From Mycobacterium ostraviense (GTDB lineage Bacteria; Actinomycetota; Actinomycetes; Mycobacteriales; Mycobacteriaceae): 64,000 nucleotides of DNA. Below the pieces are notes generated by a model. That model was given only the letters and a program-made list of their open reading frames with translations, made no database searches and was not told the origin of the DNA. The stretch is from the NCBI RefSeq assembly GCF_002705925.1, contig NZ_NKRE01000001.1:250019-314018 (forward strand), in the 5' to 3' direction. A program made the position numbers and the translations under genes. The number at the start of each line of letters is the position of its first letter. The stretch's first letter is position 1. Below, piece by piece: positions 38,853-47,695 of the stretch.

Positions 38853-40196
38853 CCGGCGCCGGCAGCAGGGCAGTGCTGGCGCACGGCCTCGGCGGGTCGA
38901 GCGATCTGCCGGTGCCTTACGCCTATGCGATGGTCGGGGCGGCCCGGGGGTTGACGTTCACGTTTGCCCTCGTCGCGTCGGCGAGGCGGCAGCCGCGGTT
39001 CGACCCGGCAAAACCCGGACACCCGTTGCCCAGGGCGCTGACCACACTGGTTGATTCCCGCGTCACCCGGTGGACGGCTGCCGGGCTGGGGTTGGCATGG
39101 GCGGTGCTGGCCGGGATATGGGTCCGGCCACGGCCTGCTGGGAGCGTTCTACGTGCTGCTGTGGGTCGGGTTGGTTGCGGCGTCGCTGGTGTTCGGCCCG
39201 GTGTGGCGAGTGGTCTCACCGGTACGGACGGTGTATCTGCTGCTGCGGCGCTGCATTCCGGAGCGCATGGGCCGGCCGCGATTGCCCTATCCCGACGCCT
39301 AGGGGTACCGGCCGGCGGCGGCGGGCCTGTTCGCTTTCCTCTGGATGGAATTGGCCAGCCCCGAGTCCGCATGGCTGACCGCGGTGCGGACGTGGCTGCT
39401 GGTCTACGCCGTGGTGTTGCTGGGCGGGGCCTGGCTGTACGGTCAGCGCTGGTTGGCGCGGGCGGACCCGTTCGGCGGGTACAGCATCGCGGTATCGCGG
39501 CTGTCGCCGTTTCGCAGGAGTCCGTCCTCAGGGCGAATCGTCGTGGGCAATCCTTTCGACCATCTGCCGTCGCTGCCGGTGCGCCCCGGGGGTCGTCGCG
39601 ATGTTGGCGGTGCTGCTCGGGTCGACGGCGTTCGACAGCTACTCGTCGTCGCCGACCTGGCGCAATTTCTCCGATCGGGTGTCCCAGGCCAGCCACGGTA
39701 TCCCGGCGGCGGTGACCTCGTCGGCGCTGCGGACCGCCGGGCTGATCGTGTTCATTTCGGTTGTGGCACTGACATTTTCGTTCGCGGCGCGGGCGACCGG
39801 CGGGGTTGAGTCCGAACGGCGCCGGGCGCTGCCCGGCCAGATGGCGCAGTCGCTGATCCCGATCGTGGTGGGTTACATCTTCGCGCACTATCTGACTTAC
39901 CTGGTGGAGCGTGGACAGCAGGCCGTCATCGCACTTGCCGATCCGTTCGGGCAACGGTCTAACCTGCTGGGGCTGGCGCACCTGAAGGTCGCGTAAGTGT
40001 TGTCCATGCACCCACCGGTGCTGGCCACGATCAAGGTCGGGTGCGTGGTCACCGGCACATCGTGGCGGTGGTCGCGGCACACGACAAGGCCCTGCGGCTG
40101 CTGCCGGCCGGCCATCAGCTCACCGGGCAACTCACCATGATGCTGGTCATGGTCGGTTACACGTTCGCCGGCTTGTATCTGCTGTTCGGCGGATAG
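38849..40196 (+). pseudogene. Multi-lesion pseudogene of a polytopic membrane protein
   Basis: A continuous membrane-protein sequence can be followed across three frames. It starts VTGAGSRAVLAHGLGGSSDL at GTG 38849. The frame shifts near 39120 and an in-frame TAG lies at 39300-39302 (PYPDA-stop-GYRPAAAG). A second +1 shift is at the C4G5 run 39584-39592 and an in-frame TAA is at 39994-39996. A -1 shift near 40055 restores HIVAVVAAHDKALRLLPAG, ending LYLLFGG at 40196. The product would be ~445 residues with many helices, resembling membrane proteins loosely annotated in actinobacteria as fenitrothion-hydrolase-like (memory, low certainty). Its end abuts the next convergent gene exactly. Confidence 0.85.
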
Positions 40197-40706
40197 TCAG
40201 CAGATCGGGTGCTCGAGCCGTTTGTTGCCCTCCCAGCGGCGCAAGCCGGCGAAACTGCCGTTGAGCTGCGCCGGGCGTCCCGCGATGCGCAGCGCTCGTC
40301 CCAGCTGGCCGCCACCGACGCGGCGGGCCAGCGTGACGTGCGCGGTCCAGTGACCGGGCAGGCTATTGGACATCGGCGCCGGCGCCGTATGCGGCAGGCA
40401 GACCCGGTGCACCTCGGCATGCAGTGCCAGCAGCTCGCTCGTCGGCACCACCAGGCGAGTGAACACCACGTTCGCGCGGCCGAAGAGCACCGGAGCGCCG
40501 ATCGCACAGTTCAATGGCAGTTTGGCGGCAACCGGGCGCAACAACGCGTCGACATCGGAGTCGATGTGGTCGGCGACGGCCAACGTCACGTGCGGCCGGC
40601 TGGCCGGCGCCTGGCTGGGGATACCGGCGGCCGCCAGCTCGGCCCAGATACGGCGGATCGCCGCCTCGGTGTCTGGGTCGAAGACCAGCTCGATCGAGTG
40701 AACCAT
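40197..40706 (-). CDS. 2H phosphoesterase (2'-5' RNA ligase-like)
   Basis: A 169-residue protein with the two His-x-Thr motifs of the 2H phosphoesterase superfamily: H39-V-T41 (RPHVTLAV) and H123-V-T125 (TAHVTLARR). The family includes RNA ligases and cyclic phosphodiesterases acting on 2',3'-cyclic nucleotide ends. It sits at the end of the bio operon, with its ATG sharing one base with the bioD stop (TGATG). The same position and length are what I recall for Rv1571. A link to biotin synthesis is not evident. Confidence 0.87.
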   Translation of the reverse strand: MVHSIELVFDPDTEAAIRRIWAELAAAGIPSQAPASRPHVTLAVADHIDSDVDALLRPVAAKLPLNCAIGAPVLFGRANVVFTRLVVPTSELLALHAEVHRVCLPHTAPAPMSNSLPGHWTAHVTLARRVGGGQLGRALRIAGRPAQLNGSFAGLRRWEGNKRLEHPIC

Positions 40707-41380
40707 CAGGCGACCAGCGTTCTCACCCACTCGGGGTCGAACGTGGCCGCGCTGATGGCCGCGAAGTCTTCGGCCACCCCGGCGCCCGCTGGAAGTACTG
40801 CCCGCACCGGAGCCATCCGGGCCAGCGCTGACCGATTGGAGGTCTCGACCAAGCCGGGGTGGGCCGGCCAGCTGCCGATCACCAGTCCGGCACAGGAAAC
40901 CCCTTGGGCGGCAAGCGCTTCCAGGGTAAGCGCAGTGTGGTTGAGGGTACCCAGTCCGGCACCGACCACCACCAGCACCGCGGCCCGCAGGGCGACGGCG
41001 AGATCCCGCAGTGTGACGCCGCCGTCGGCGAGTTCGACGAGCAACCCGCCCGCGCCCTCGACGAGAGTCAGCCGGCCCGGGAGGTCCAGACCCCTGATGA
41101 GCTGCAACACCTCATCGCGCGTGGGCAATGCCATCCCGGCCTGCGCCGCCGCCGCCACCGGCGCCATGGGCAGCGGGTAGCGCGCCAACCCGGCCAGCTC
41201 GGTCACCCCCGACAGCCGGCCCACCTCGGCCAGGTCGTCGTCGCCGGCGCCGGTGCCGGTCTGCACCGGCTTACACACCGCTACGTCGATGCCGGCCTGG
41301 CGCGCATGTGACGCCAGCGCCGCACTGGCGATGGTCTTACCGACGCCGGTGCCGGTCCCGGTGACGAGCACTACGGTCAA
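40706..41380 (-). CDS. bioD: Dethiobiotin synthetase
   Basis: A 224-residue ATP-dependent carboxylase closing the ureido ring of DAPA to give dethiobiotin. P-loop [18 protein letters not shown] with the catalytic Lys, and [11 protein letters not shown] are visible. The start is a TTG at 41380 overlapping the bioF stop (TTGA), giving [12 protein letters not shown]; no closer ATG would keep the P-loop strand. Confidence 0.95.
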   Translation of the reverse strand: MTVVLVTGTGTGVGKTIASAALASHARQAGIDVAVCKPVQTGTGAGDDDLAEVGRLSGVTELAGLARYPLPMAPVAAAAQAGMALPTRDEVLQLIRGLDLPGRLTLVEGAGGLLVELADGGVTLRDLAVALRAAVLVVVGAGLGTLNHTALTLEALAAQGVSCAGLVIGSWPAHPGLVETSNRSALARMAPVRAVLPAGAGVAEDFAAISAATFDPEWVRTLVA

Positions 41381-42537
41381 CCGCGCGCCACAGCCAGAGC
41401 GTCGGTCAAGACCCGCCGAGCCAACTCCAGCTCGTCGGCACTCAGCGAGGCGCGCGCCGTCAGCCGCAACCGCGACGTCCCGTCGGGCACCGTCGGCGGG
41501 CGGAAACAGCCAACCTTGACGCCGGCGTCCAGGCAGGCCGCCGCGGTGGCCACCGCCACCTCCGGATCACCCAGCACCACGGACACCACCGCCGACTCCG
41601 GCGGTGACGGCACACCGCAGATCCCGGCAAGGCGGCGGGCATGTGCGAGGACGGCGCCTGGGCGCCACGGCTCGGCCTTCAGCACTCGCAGCGCGGCACC
41701 CGCTGCGCCCACCGCCGCCGGCGCCAGACCGGTGTCGAAGATGAACGGCCGGGCCGCGTCGATCAGATGAGCACGCACTGCCGCCGGCCCCAGAACCACG
41801 CCGCCCTGGCTGCCCAGCGCCTTGGACAACGTCGTCGTCATCACCACATCAGGCGCACCCGCCAGCCCGACTTCGTGCACCAGCCCACGCCCGCCGCCGC
41901 GCACCCCCAGACCATGCGCCTCGTCGACGACGAGCAACGCCCGGTGCCGACGGCACACCTCGTGTAGCTCGCGGATGGGCGCCAGGGTGCCGTCGGCGCT
42001 GAACACCGAGTCGGTGACGACGACGGCGCGCCGTTCGGAGCGCGATCCCAGTGCCGCCTGCACCGCATCAAGGTCGCGGTGCGGGGTGACGACCACGCGG
42101 GCCCGCGAAAGCCGGCAGGCATCCACCAGGGACGCGTGCGAGTAGGCGTCGGACACCAACAGCGAACCGGCACCGGTCAAGCTGACAACAGCCCCCAGGT
42201 TGGCGGTGTAGCCCGAGGAGAACAACAACCCTGACGAGGCGCCGACGTATTCGGCGAGCTCGGCTTCGAACTCCTGGTGCAGCTCGGTGTCGCCGGTGAC
42301 CAGGCGGGAACCGGTGGCACCGGCACCCCACACTCGCAGCGCCTGGACACCGCCGTCGATGACATGGGGATGTTGGGACAGGCCGAGGTAGTCGTTGGAT
42401 GCCAAGTCCAGTTCGGTGGCAACGGCGGGACGCGGCCGCAGCGAGCGCCGCAACCCGGCCGCGCGGCGCTGCCGCTCGACCTCGTCGAGCCACGCCAGCG
42501 GTGACGTCTCGATCGGTGCCCGCGGGGAGACGTTCAT
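41377..42537 (-). CDS. bioF: 8-amino-7-oxononanoate synthase
   Basis: A 386-residue PLP enzyme of the alpha-oxoamine synthase family joining pimeloyl-ACP/CoA and alanine. [46 protein letters not shown] and [13 protein letters not shown] (PLP lysine) are present. The start is the ATG at 42537, six bases after the bioA stop. Confidence 0.96.
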   Translation of the reverse strand: MNVSPRAPIETSPLAWLDEVERQRRAAGLRRSLRPRPAVATELDLASNDYLGLSQHPHVIDGGVQALRVWGAGATGSRLVTGDTELHQEFEAELAEYVGASSGLLFSSGYTANLGAVVSLTGAGSLLVSDAYSHASLVDACRLSRARVVVTPHRDLDAVQAALGSRSERRAVVVTDSVFSADGTLAPIRELHEVCRRHRALLVVDEAHGLGVRGGGRGLVHEVGLAGAPDVVMTTTLSKALGSQGGVVLGPAAVRAHLIDAARPFIFDTGLAPAAVGAAGAALRVLKAEPWRPGAVLAHARRLAGICGVPSPPESAVVSVVLGDPEVAVATAAACLDAGVKVGCFRPPTVPDGTSRLRLTARASLSADELELARRVLTDALAVARG

Positions 42538-42543
42538 AGGCGT

Positions 42544-43851
42544 TCAGACTACGAGTCGCGCGACCTCGACCATCGCGGAGGTGATCTGCGCGATCTCGGC
42601 GGGCGGACAAATGTAGGGCGGCATCGCATAGACCAGGTTGCGGAACGGGCGTAGCCAGACACCATGGTCCAGCGCCACCGGGGTGGCGACAGTCAGATCG
42701 ACCGGCCGGTCGCATTCGATGACGCCGATGGCGCCACACACCCGTACATCAGTGACCGCGGGCAATGCTCGGGCGGGCTCCAGCCCTGCGGTCAGTCCGG
42801 CCGCTATCTCGGCGATCCGCGAACGCCAGTCCTGTTCCAGCAGCACCTCGAGGCTGGCCACCGACACCGCACAGGCCAGCGGATTGGCCATGAAAGTGGG
42901 CCCGTGCATCAGCGCACCGGCCGCACCGGCGCTGATGGTGTACGCAATGCCGGTGGTACACAAGGTGGCGGCCAAGCTGAGATATCCGCCGGTGAGCGCC
43001 TTGCCCACGCACATGATGTCCGGGCTCACCCCGGCATGGTCGGCGGCGAACAGTTCGCCGGTGCGGCCGAATCCGGTGGCGATCTCGTCGAAGATCAACA
43101 ACACCTCGTGGCGACGGCAGATGTCGCGCACGTCGCACAAGTAACGCGGGTCGTGGAAGCGCATTCCGCCCGCGCCCTGCACGACCGGCTCCACGACCAC
43201 GGCGGCCAGCTCGCCGGCATGCTGGGCCAGCTGCACCTCGAACGCCGCGCCGTAGCCGGGGTCGTAGTCCCGCGGCACCTGCGGAGCGAACACCTGCCGG
43301 GCCAAGATGTCGGTCCACAGCGAATGCATGCCGCCGTCGGGGTCGCAAATGCTCATCGGCGTGAACGTGTCGCCGTGATAACCGCCCCGCCAGGTCATCA
43401 GCCGGTGCTTGCCGGGCCGGCCGCGGCTGCGCCAGTACTGCAGCGCCATCTTCACCGCGACCTCCACCGCCACCGAGCCGGAGTCGCTGAAGAACACCGT
43501 GTCCAGACCGGACGGGGTGAGCTCGACCAGCAGCCGGGCCAGCCGGGCCGCCGGCTCGTGGGTCAGGCCGCCGAACATCACATGGTTCATCGTGGCCAGC
43601 TGAGTGGTCAAGGCCGCATCCAGAACGGGATGGCCGTGACCGTGGATGGAGGTCCACCACGAACTCATCGCGTCGAGGACCCGGATCGGGTGGCCGTCGC
43701 GGATCAACGTGAGCCAGGCGCCGTGCGCGGCGACCGCCACGATGGGCGGCAGCGCCTCGGCGCCGATGGTGCTGTAGGGGTGCCAGAGGTGGGCGGCGTC
43801 GATCGCGCTGATCTGCTCGGGCGTCAACCCGGGCGTTACCGCGGCTGCCAT
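42544..43851 (-). CDS. bioA: Adenosylmethionine-8-amino-7-oxononanoate aminotransferase
   Basis: A 435-residue class III PLP aminotransferase producing DAPA, using SAM as amino donor. LWHPYST, MSSWWTSIHGHGHP, TWRGGYHGDT, LLIFDEIATGFGRTG and VGKALTGGYLS (PLP lysine) are signatures. The start is the ATG at 43851 (MAAAVTPGLTPEQIS); the long open frame upstream is not family-like and overlaps the divergent gene. First gene of bioAFD. Confidence 0.96.
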   Translation of the reverse strand: MAAAVTPGLTPEQISAIDAAHLWHPYSTIGAEALPPIVAVAAHGAWLTLIRDGHPIRVLDAMSSWWTSIHGHGHPVLDAALTTQLATMNHVMFGGLTHEPAARLARLLVELTPSGLDTVFFSDSGSVAVEVAVKMALQYWRSRGRPGKHRLMTWRGGYHGDTFTPMSICDPDGGMHSLWTDILARQVFAPQVPRDYDPGYGAAFEVQLAQHAGELAAVVVEPVVQGAGGMRFHDPRYLCDVRDICRRHEVLLIFDEIATGFGRTGELFAADHAGVSPDIMCVGKALTGGYLSLAATLCTTGIAYTISAGAAGALMHGPTFMANPLACAVSVASLEVLLEQDWRSRIAEIAAGLTAGLEPARALPAVTDVRVCGAIGVIECDRPVDLTVATPVALDHGVWLRPFRNLVYAMPPYICPPAEIAQITSAMVEVARLVV

Positions 43852-43935
43852 GGAGACCGAGAGTAATGCAGACGCCCCGCCGCCCACCGCGGTCGCGGGT
43901 CGCGGAAACCTCGGCCATCCGGGAGCATGCATGGC

Positions 43936-44355
43936 ATGGCTGCGCCGAATCGTCCCGAAGACCGTCCCGGCTCCAGTACCGCCGACCCCCAGGCTCCGCG
44001 GGTGCTCAAGCTGCGGATCGTCCCGTGGGATGTGATCAGCACGGTTGTGGTATTGGGGTTGCTGCTTTATCTGGTGACCGCAACCAGTTGGCCGTCGCGG
44101 CTCTTCGCTTTCACCGACAACGTGTGCCTCTCCGAAGATTGCCCTCCGGTCCCCTACGGCGCCAACTATTACATCTATCCGCTGATGTGGGGCGGCATCG
44201 GCGCCGCCATAGCCGCGGCGGTCATCGGCCCGTTCGTGTCCATGGTGAAGGGCTGGTACATGTCCTTCTGGCCGATCATCGCAGTCGGCGTCATGACCGT
44301 CACGTCCGTGCTCGGGTATGCGCTGGCCGGCTTCAGCGAACGATATTGGCACTGA
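43936..44355 (+). CDS. Integral membrane protein with three helices
   Basis: About 139 residues (142 from an alternative ATG at 43927; GGGAG at 43921 favours the later start). The N-terminus is polar and Pro-rich, followed by helices near residues 33-50, 82-104 and 112-132. An extracytoplasmic loop with paired Cys (NVCLSEDCPPVPYG) suggests a disulfide. It is divergent from bioA and resembles the gene I remember as Rv1567c, though longer. The function is unknown. Confidence 0.75.
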   Translation: MAAPNRPEDRPGSSTADPQAPRVLKLRIVPWDVISTVVVLGLLLYLVTATSWPSRLFAFTDNVCLSEDCPPVPYGANYYIYPLMWGGIGAAIAAAVIGPFVSMVKGWYMSFWPIIAVGVMTVTSVLGYALAGFSERYWH

Positions 44356-44688
44356 TCGCCGCATCTGGTTGATCACCGGCGGCAACGTCGGTGAGACCGA
44401 AATCACAACGGCCCGCACAAGATTGGACCAGCCCAGTCACCGTCCGGTCACGTTAAGACAAAAAATCCCGGCCGGGTCTGGCGGTTGTCCGATTCTGTTG
44501 TCAAAGTGACTGTAGTGACTGGTGTGAATTACGTGGTTTCGGCCAGATGATTCACGCTTCCGAGTGCATGCAGCGCCGGCAGGTCTCGATGTAGCGGCCA
44601 CCGCGTGAGTCATGCAACGGCGGCTGAGGCGCGAAGTCACCGCGCTGACGCAAGAAGGGCCCGGCAGGGTCCAGGAGGTTGGATCCCC
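44356..44688. other. Intergenic region upstream of ripD
   Basis: A 333-base gap. It ends in an AGGAGG ribosome-binding site about ten bases before the ripD ATG. It includes an AT-richer tract around 44455-44465, and GTGACTG occurs twice in 44506-44520, spaced 10 bases apart. The leader is long enough for regulatory RNA, but I could not identify a known riboswitch by eye. Confidence 0.45.
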
Positions 44689-45408
44689 ATGAAACGCATC
44701 TACGCCTTCGCCATCGGTCTGGCGATGATGGTCAGCCCGATGCCGGCCGTCCCGGGCCTCGCGGCCGCCGACCCCGGCCTGAGGTCGACCGATTATCAGC
44801 AGGCCACCGACGTCGTCATCGCCCGCGGTCTCTCGCAACGCGGGGTGCCGTTCTCGTGGGCCGGCGGCGGTGTCACCGGCCCCACTCGCGGCAAGGGTTC
44901 CGGCATCTACACCGTCGGGTTCGACGCGTCGGGGCTGATCCAATACGCCTACGCCGGTGCCGGGATCAAGCTCCCGCGTTCCTCCGGCGAGATGTACAAA
45001 GTGGGCCAGAAGATCCTGCCGCAGCAGGCACGCAAGGGCGACCTGATCTTCTACGGCCCGGAAGGCACCCAAAGTGTCGCGATGTATCTCGGCAACGGCC
45101 AGATGCTGGAGGTCGGCGACGTCGTTCAGGTGTCGCCGGTGCGAAGCAGCGGCATGACTCCCTACCTGGTCCGGATTCTCGGTACCCAGACCGCGCCGGG
45201 GCAGCAACTGCCGCCGCAAACACCATTGCCGCAGGCGCCGGTACAGCAGACACCGCCGCCACAGACACCGCTGCAGCAGGCGCCCGCAACCCAGGCACCA
45301 CTGCAGCAGTTGCCGGCACAGCAGGCACCGCTGCAGCACCTGCCGGCACAGCTAGCGCCCGCGCAGCCGGCCCCGGCGCAGCCTGTACCCACCGGTACCC
45401 CCCGGTAA
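44689..45408 (+). CDS. ripD: RipD-type non-catalytic NlpC/P60 peptidoglycan-binding protein
   Basis: A 239-residue secreted protein. A signal peptide of ~27 residues ends LAAA, and an NlpC/P60 domain spans ~35-165. In catalytic members the nucleophile is in Asp-Cys-Ser-Gly-Leu; here it is DASGL with Ala80, and the catalytic His position reads Ser129 (GTQSVAMYLGNG). Hydrolase activity should be lost while peptidoglycan binding is kept, as described for RipD. Residues ~170-239 are a Pro/Gln-rich repeat tail (QQAPLQQLPAQQAP-type). A good AGGAGG site supports the ATG at 44689. Confidence 0.93.
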   Translation: MKRIYAFAIGLAMMVSPMPAVPGLAAADPGLRSTDYQQATDVVIARGLSQRGVPFSWAGGGVTGPTRGKGSGIYTVGFDASGLIQYAYAGAGIKLPRSSGEMYKVGQKILPQQARKGDLIFYGPEGTQSVAMYLGNGQMLEVGDVVQVSPVRSSGMTPYLVRILGTQTAPGQQLPPQTPLPQAPVQQTPPPQTPLQQAPATQAPLQQLPAQQAPLQHLPAQLAPAQPAPAQPVPTGTPR

Positions 45409-45461
45409 CCTTCTGCTCAACGTGGGGCCGGTGGTGGGTTTCGGTAAATTAGCGGTCGATC

Positions 45462-47606
45462 ATGCAGACCCTGGCACCGCCTCCTACACCGACCGCGATG
45501 GGGTCGCGGGCGGCGGGCTTTTATCGGCATGATCTCGACGGCTTGCGGGGTATCGCGATTGCGCTGGTCGCCGTATTCCACGTGTGGTTCGGCCGGGTCT
45601 CCGGCGGCGTGGACGTGTTCCTGGCGTTGTCCGGCTTCTTCTTCGGCGGGAAGGTACTGCGGGCGGCCCTTGATCCAGCGGTGAAGCTCTCGCCGACAAC
45701 CGAGGTGTTCAGGCTGGTCCGCCGCCTGGTTCCGGCGCTGGTCGTGGTCCTTGCCGGCTGCGCGTTGCTCACCGTGTTGGTGCAACCGCAGACCCGCTGG
45801 GAGACGTTCGCCAACCAGAGCCTGGCCAGCCTGGGCTACTACCAGAACTGGGAACTGGCCAACTCGCAGTCGGACTACCTGCGCGCCGGCGAAGCCGTCA
45901 GCCCGCTGCAGCACATCTGGTCTATGTCGGTGCAGGGCCAGTTCTATCTGGCATTCCTGTTCCTGGTTGCCGGGTGTGCGTATGTATTCAGGCGTCCGCT
46001 GGGCGCCCGCCTGCGAACGCTGTTCGTCGTGCTGCTCAGCGCGCTCACGGTCGCGTCGTTCGGCTACGCGATTGCCGCCCACCAGGCCAACCAGGCCAAC
46101 GCGTATTACGACAGCTTCGCGCGGGCGTGGGAGCTGCTCCTGGGGGTGCTCGTTGGTGCGTCGGTGCCCTACATCCGCTGGCCGATGTGGCTGCGCACCG
46201 TCACCGCCACTGCCGCGTTGGCGGCGATCTTGTCGTGCGGCGCCCTGATCGACGGCGTCAAGGAGTTCCCCGGCCCCTGGGCGCTGGTGCCCGTCGGCGC
46301 AGCGATGCTGATGATCATGGCCGGAGCTAACCGGCAAGCCCTTCCCAGTACCAGCCATCGACTGCCCCTGCCGAATCGGGTGCTGGCCATCGGGCCGCTG
46401 GTGACGTTGGGCGCAATGGCCTACTCGCTGTATCTGTGGCATTGGCCGCTGCTCATCTTCTGGCTCTCCTACACCGGCCACCGGCACGCGAACTTCCTCG
46501 AGGGCACCGCGGTGCTGCTGGTCTCGGGTTTACTGGCCTACCTGACGCTTCGCCACGTCGAGGACCCGCTGCGGTACCGGGCGTCCGCCGCCACCGCGCA
46601 GGCAACTCCCGCCGCGATGCCCTGGCAGCTGCGCTTGCGCCGGCCGACCATCGCGCTGGGATCGATGGTGGTGCTGCTGGGCGTCACGTTGACCGCGACG
46701 TCGTTCAGCTGGCGTGAGCATGTCATCGTCGCCCGCGCCTCCGGCAAGGAGCTCAGCGGACTCAGCGCCAACGACTATCCCGGCGCCCGAGCCCTGACCA
46801 ACCATGCCCGGGTGCCCACCCTGCGGATGCGTCCTACCGTCCTGGAAGTCAAAGAGGACCTGCCGGCGTCCACCCGGGACGGGTGCATCAGCGACTTCGT
46901 CAATCCGGCTCTGGTCAACTGCACCTACGGCGACGGGGACGCGCCCCGAACCATCGCGCTGGCCGGCGGGTCGCATGCCGAACACTGGCTGCCGGCGCTG
47001 GACCTGCTGGGGCGGCTGCACCACTTCAAAGTGATGACGTACCTCAAGATGGGCTGCCCGCTGTCCACCGAGGAAGTCCCGTTGATCATGGGCAACAACG
47101 CCGCGTACCCACAGTGTCGGGAGTGGGTGCAGGCGACCATGGAAAAGCTCGTCGCCGATCGTCCCGATTACGTGTTCACCACGGCTACCCGGCCGTGGAA
47201 CATCAAGCCCGGCGACGTGATGCCGGCCACCTACATCGGGATCTGGCAAACATTGTCGGACAACAACATTCGCATCCTCGCCGTTCGGGACACCCCGTGG
47301 ATGGTCAAGGACGGCCAACCGTTCAAACCGGCGGACTGCCTGGCCAAGGGAGGCAATGGGCAATCCTGCGGGATCAAGCGGTCCGACGTGCTCTCCGACT
47401 ACAACTCCACCCTGGATTTCGTGGCGCAGTTTCCGCTGCTGAAGCCCGTTGACATGTCGGATGCGATATGCCGGCAGGATTTCTGCCGCGCGGTGGAGGG
47501 CAATGTGCTGATCTACCGCGACTCTCACCACCTGACCCCGACGTACATGCGAACCATGGCACCCGAGCTGGGGCGACAGATCGCGGCGATCAGCGGCTGG
47601 TGGTGA
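45462..47606 (+). CDS. Acyltransferase-3 / SGNH-domain membrane protein (OafA-like)
   Basis: A 714-residue protein. Residues ~20-385 form an acyltransferase-3 membrane domain of ten helices (HDLDGLRGIAIALVAVFHVW; SLYLWHWPLLIFWLSY). Residues ~450-714 are an extracytoplasmic SGNH-hydrolase domain, with the Ser in ALAGGSHAEHW and a C-terminal Asp-x-x-His pair in YRDSHHLTPTY. Such proteins O-acylate surface polysaccharides or peptidoglycan. It follows ripD by 53 bases on the same strand. It resembles the gene remembered as Rv1565c. Confidence 0.9.
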   Translation: MQTLAPPPTPTAMGSRAAGFYRHDLDGLRGIAIALVAVFHVWFGRVSGGVDVFLALSGFFFGGKVLRAALDPAVKLSPTTEVFRLVRRLVPALVVVLAGCALLTVLVQPQTRWETFANQSLASLGYYQNWELANSQSDYLRAGEAVSPLQHIWSMSVQGQFYLAFLFLVAGCAYVFRRPLGARLRTLFVVLLSALTVASFGYAIAAHQANQANAYYDSFARAWELLLGVLVGASVPYIRWPMWLRTVTATAALAAILSCGALIDGVKEFPGPWALVPVGAAMLMIMAGANRQALPSTSHRLPLPNRVLAIGPLVTLGAMAYSLYLWHWPLLIFWLSYTGHRHANFLEGTAVLLVSGLLAYLTLRHVEDPLRYRASAATAQATPAAMPWQLRLRRPTIALGSMVVLLGVTLTATSFSWREHVIVARASGKELSGLSANDYPGARALTNHARVPTLRMRPTVLEVKEDLPASTRDGCISDFVNPALVNCTYGDGDAPRTIALAGGSHAEHWLPALDLLGRLHHFKVMTYLKMGCPLSTEEVPLIMGNNAAYPQCREWVQATMEKLVADRPDYVFTTATRPWNIKPGDVMPATYIGIWQTLSDNNIRILAVRDTPWMVKDGQPFKPADCLAKGGNGQSCGIKRSDVLSDYNSTLDFVAQFPLLKPVDMSDAICRQDFCRAVEGNVLIYRDSHHLTPTYMRTMAPELGRQIAAISGWW

Positions 47607-47695
47607 TCGGGCGCCGTCCCGATGCGGCGCGAAACAGCCGGACACGAGCGCGAATCACCAAACGGCGCCACACCGAACGCGGCTAAGGTCAAGCC

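Noticed and set aside
44356..44688. Riboswitch in the ripD leader
   Set aside because: The leader is long and has a clear ribosome-binding site, but I could not match a known riboswitch core by eye. A covariance search (Rfam) would decide.
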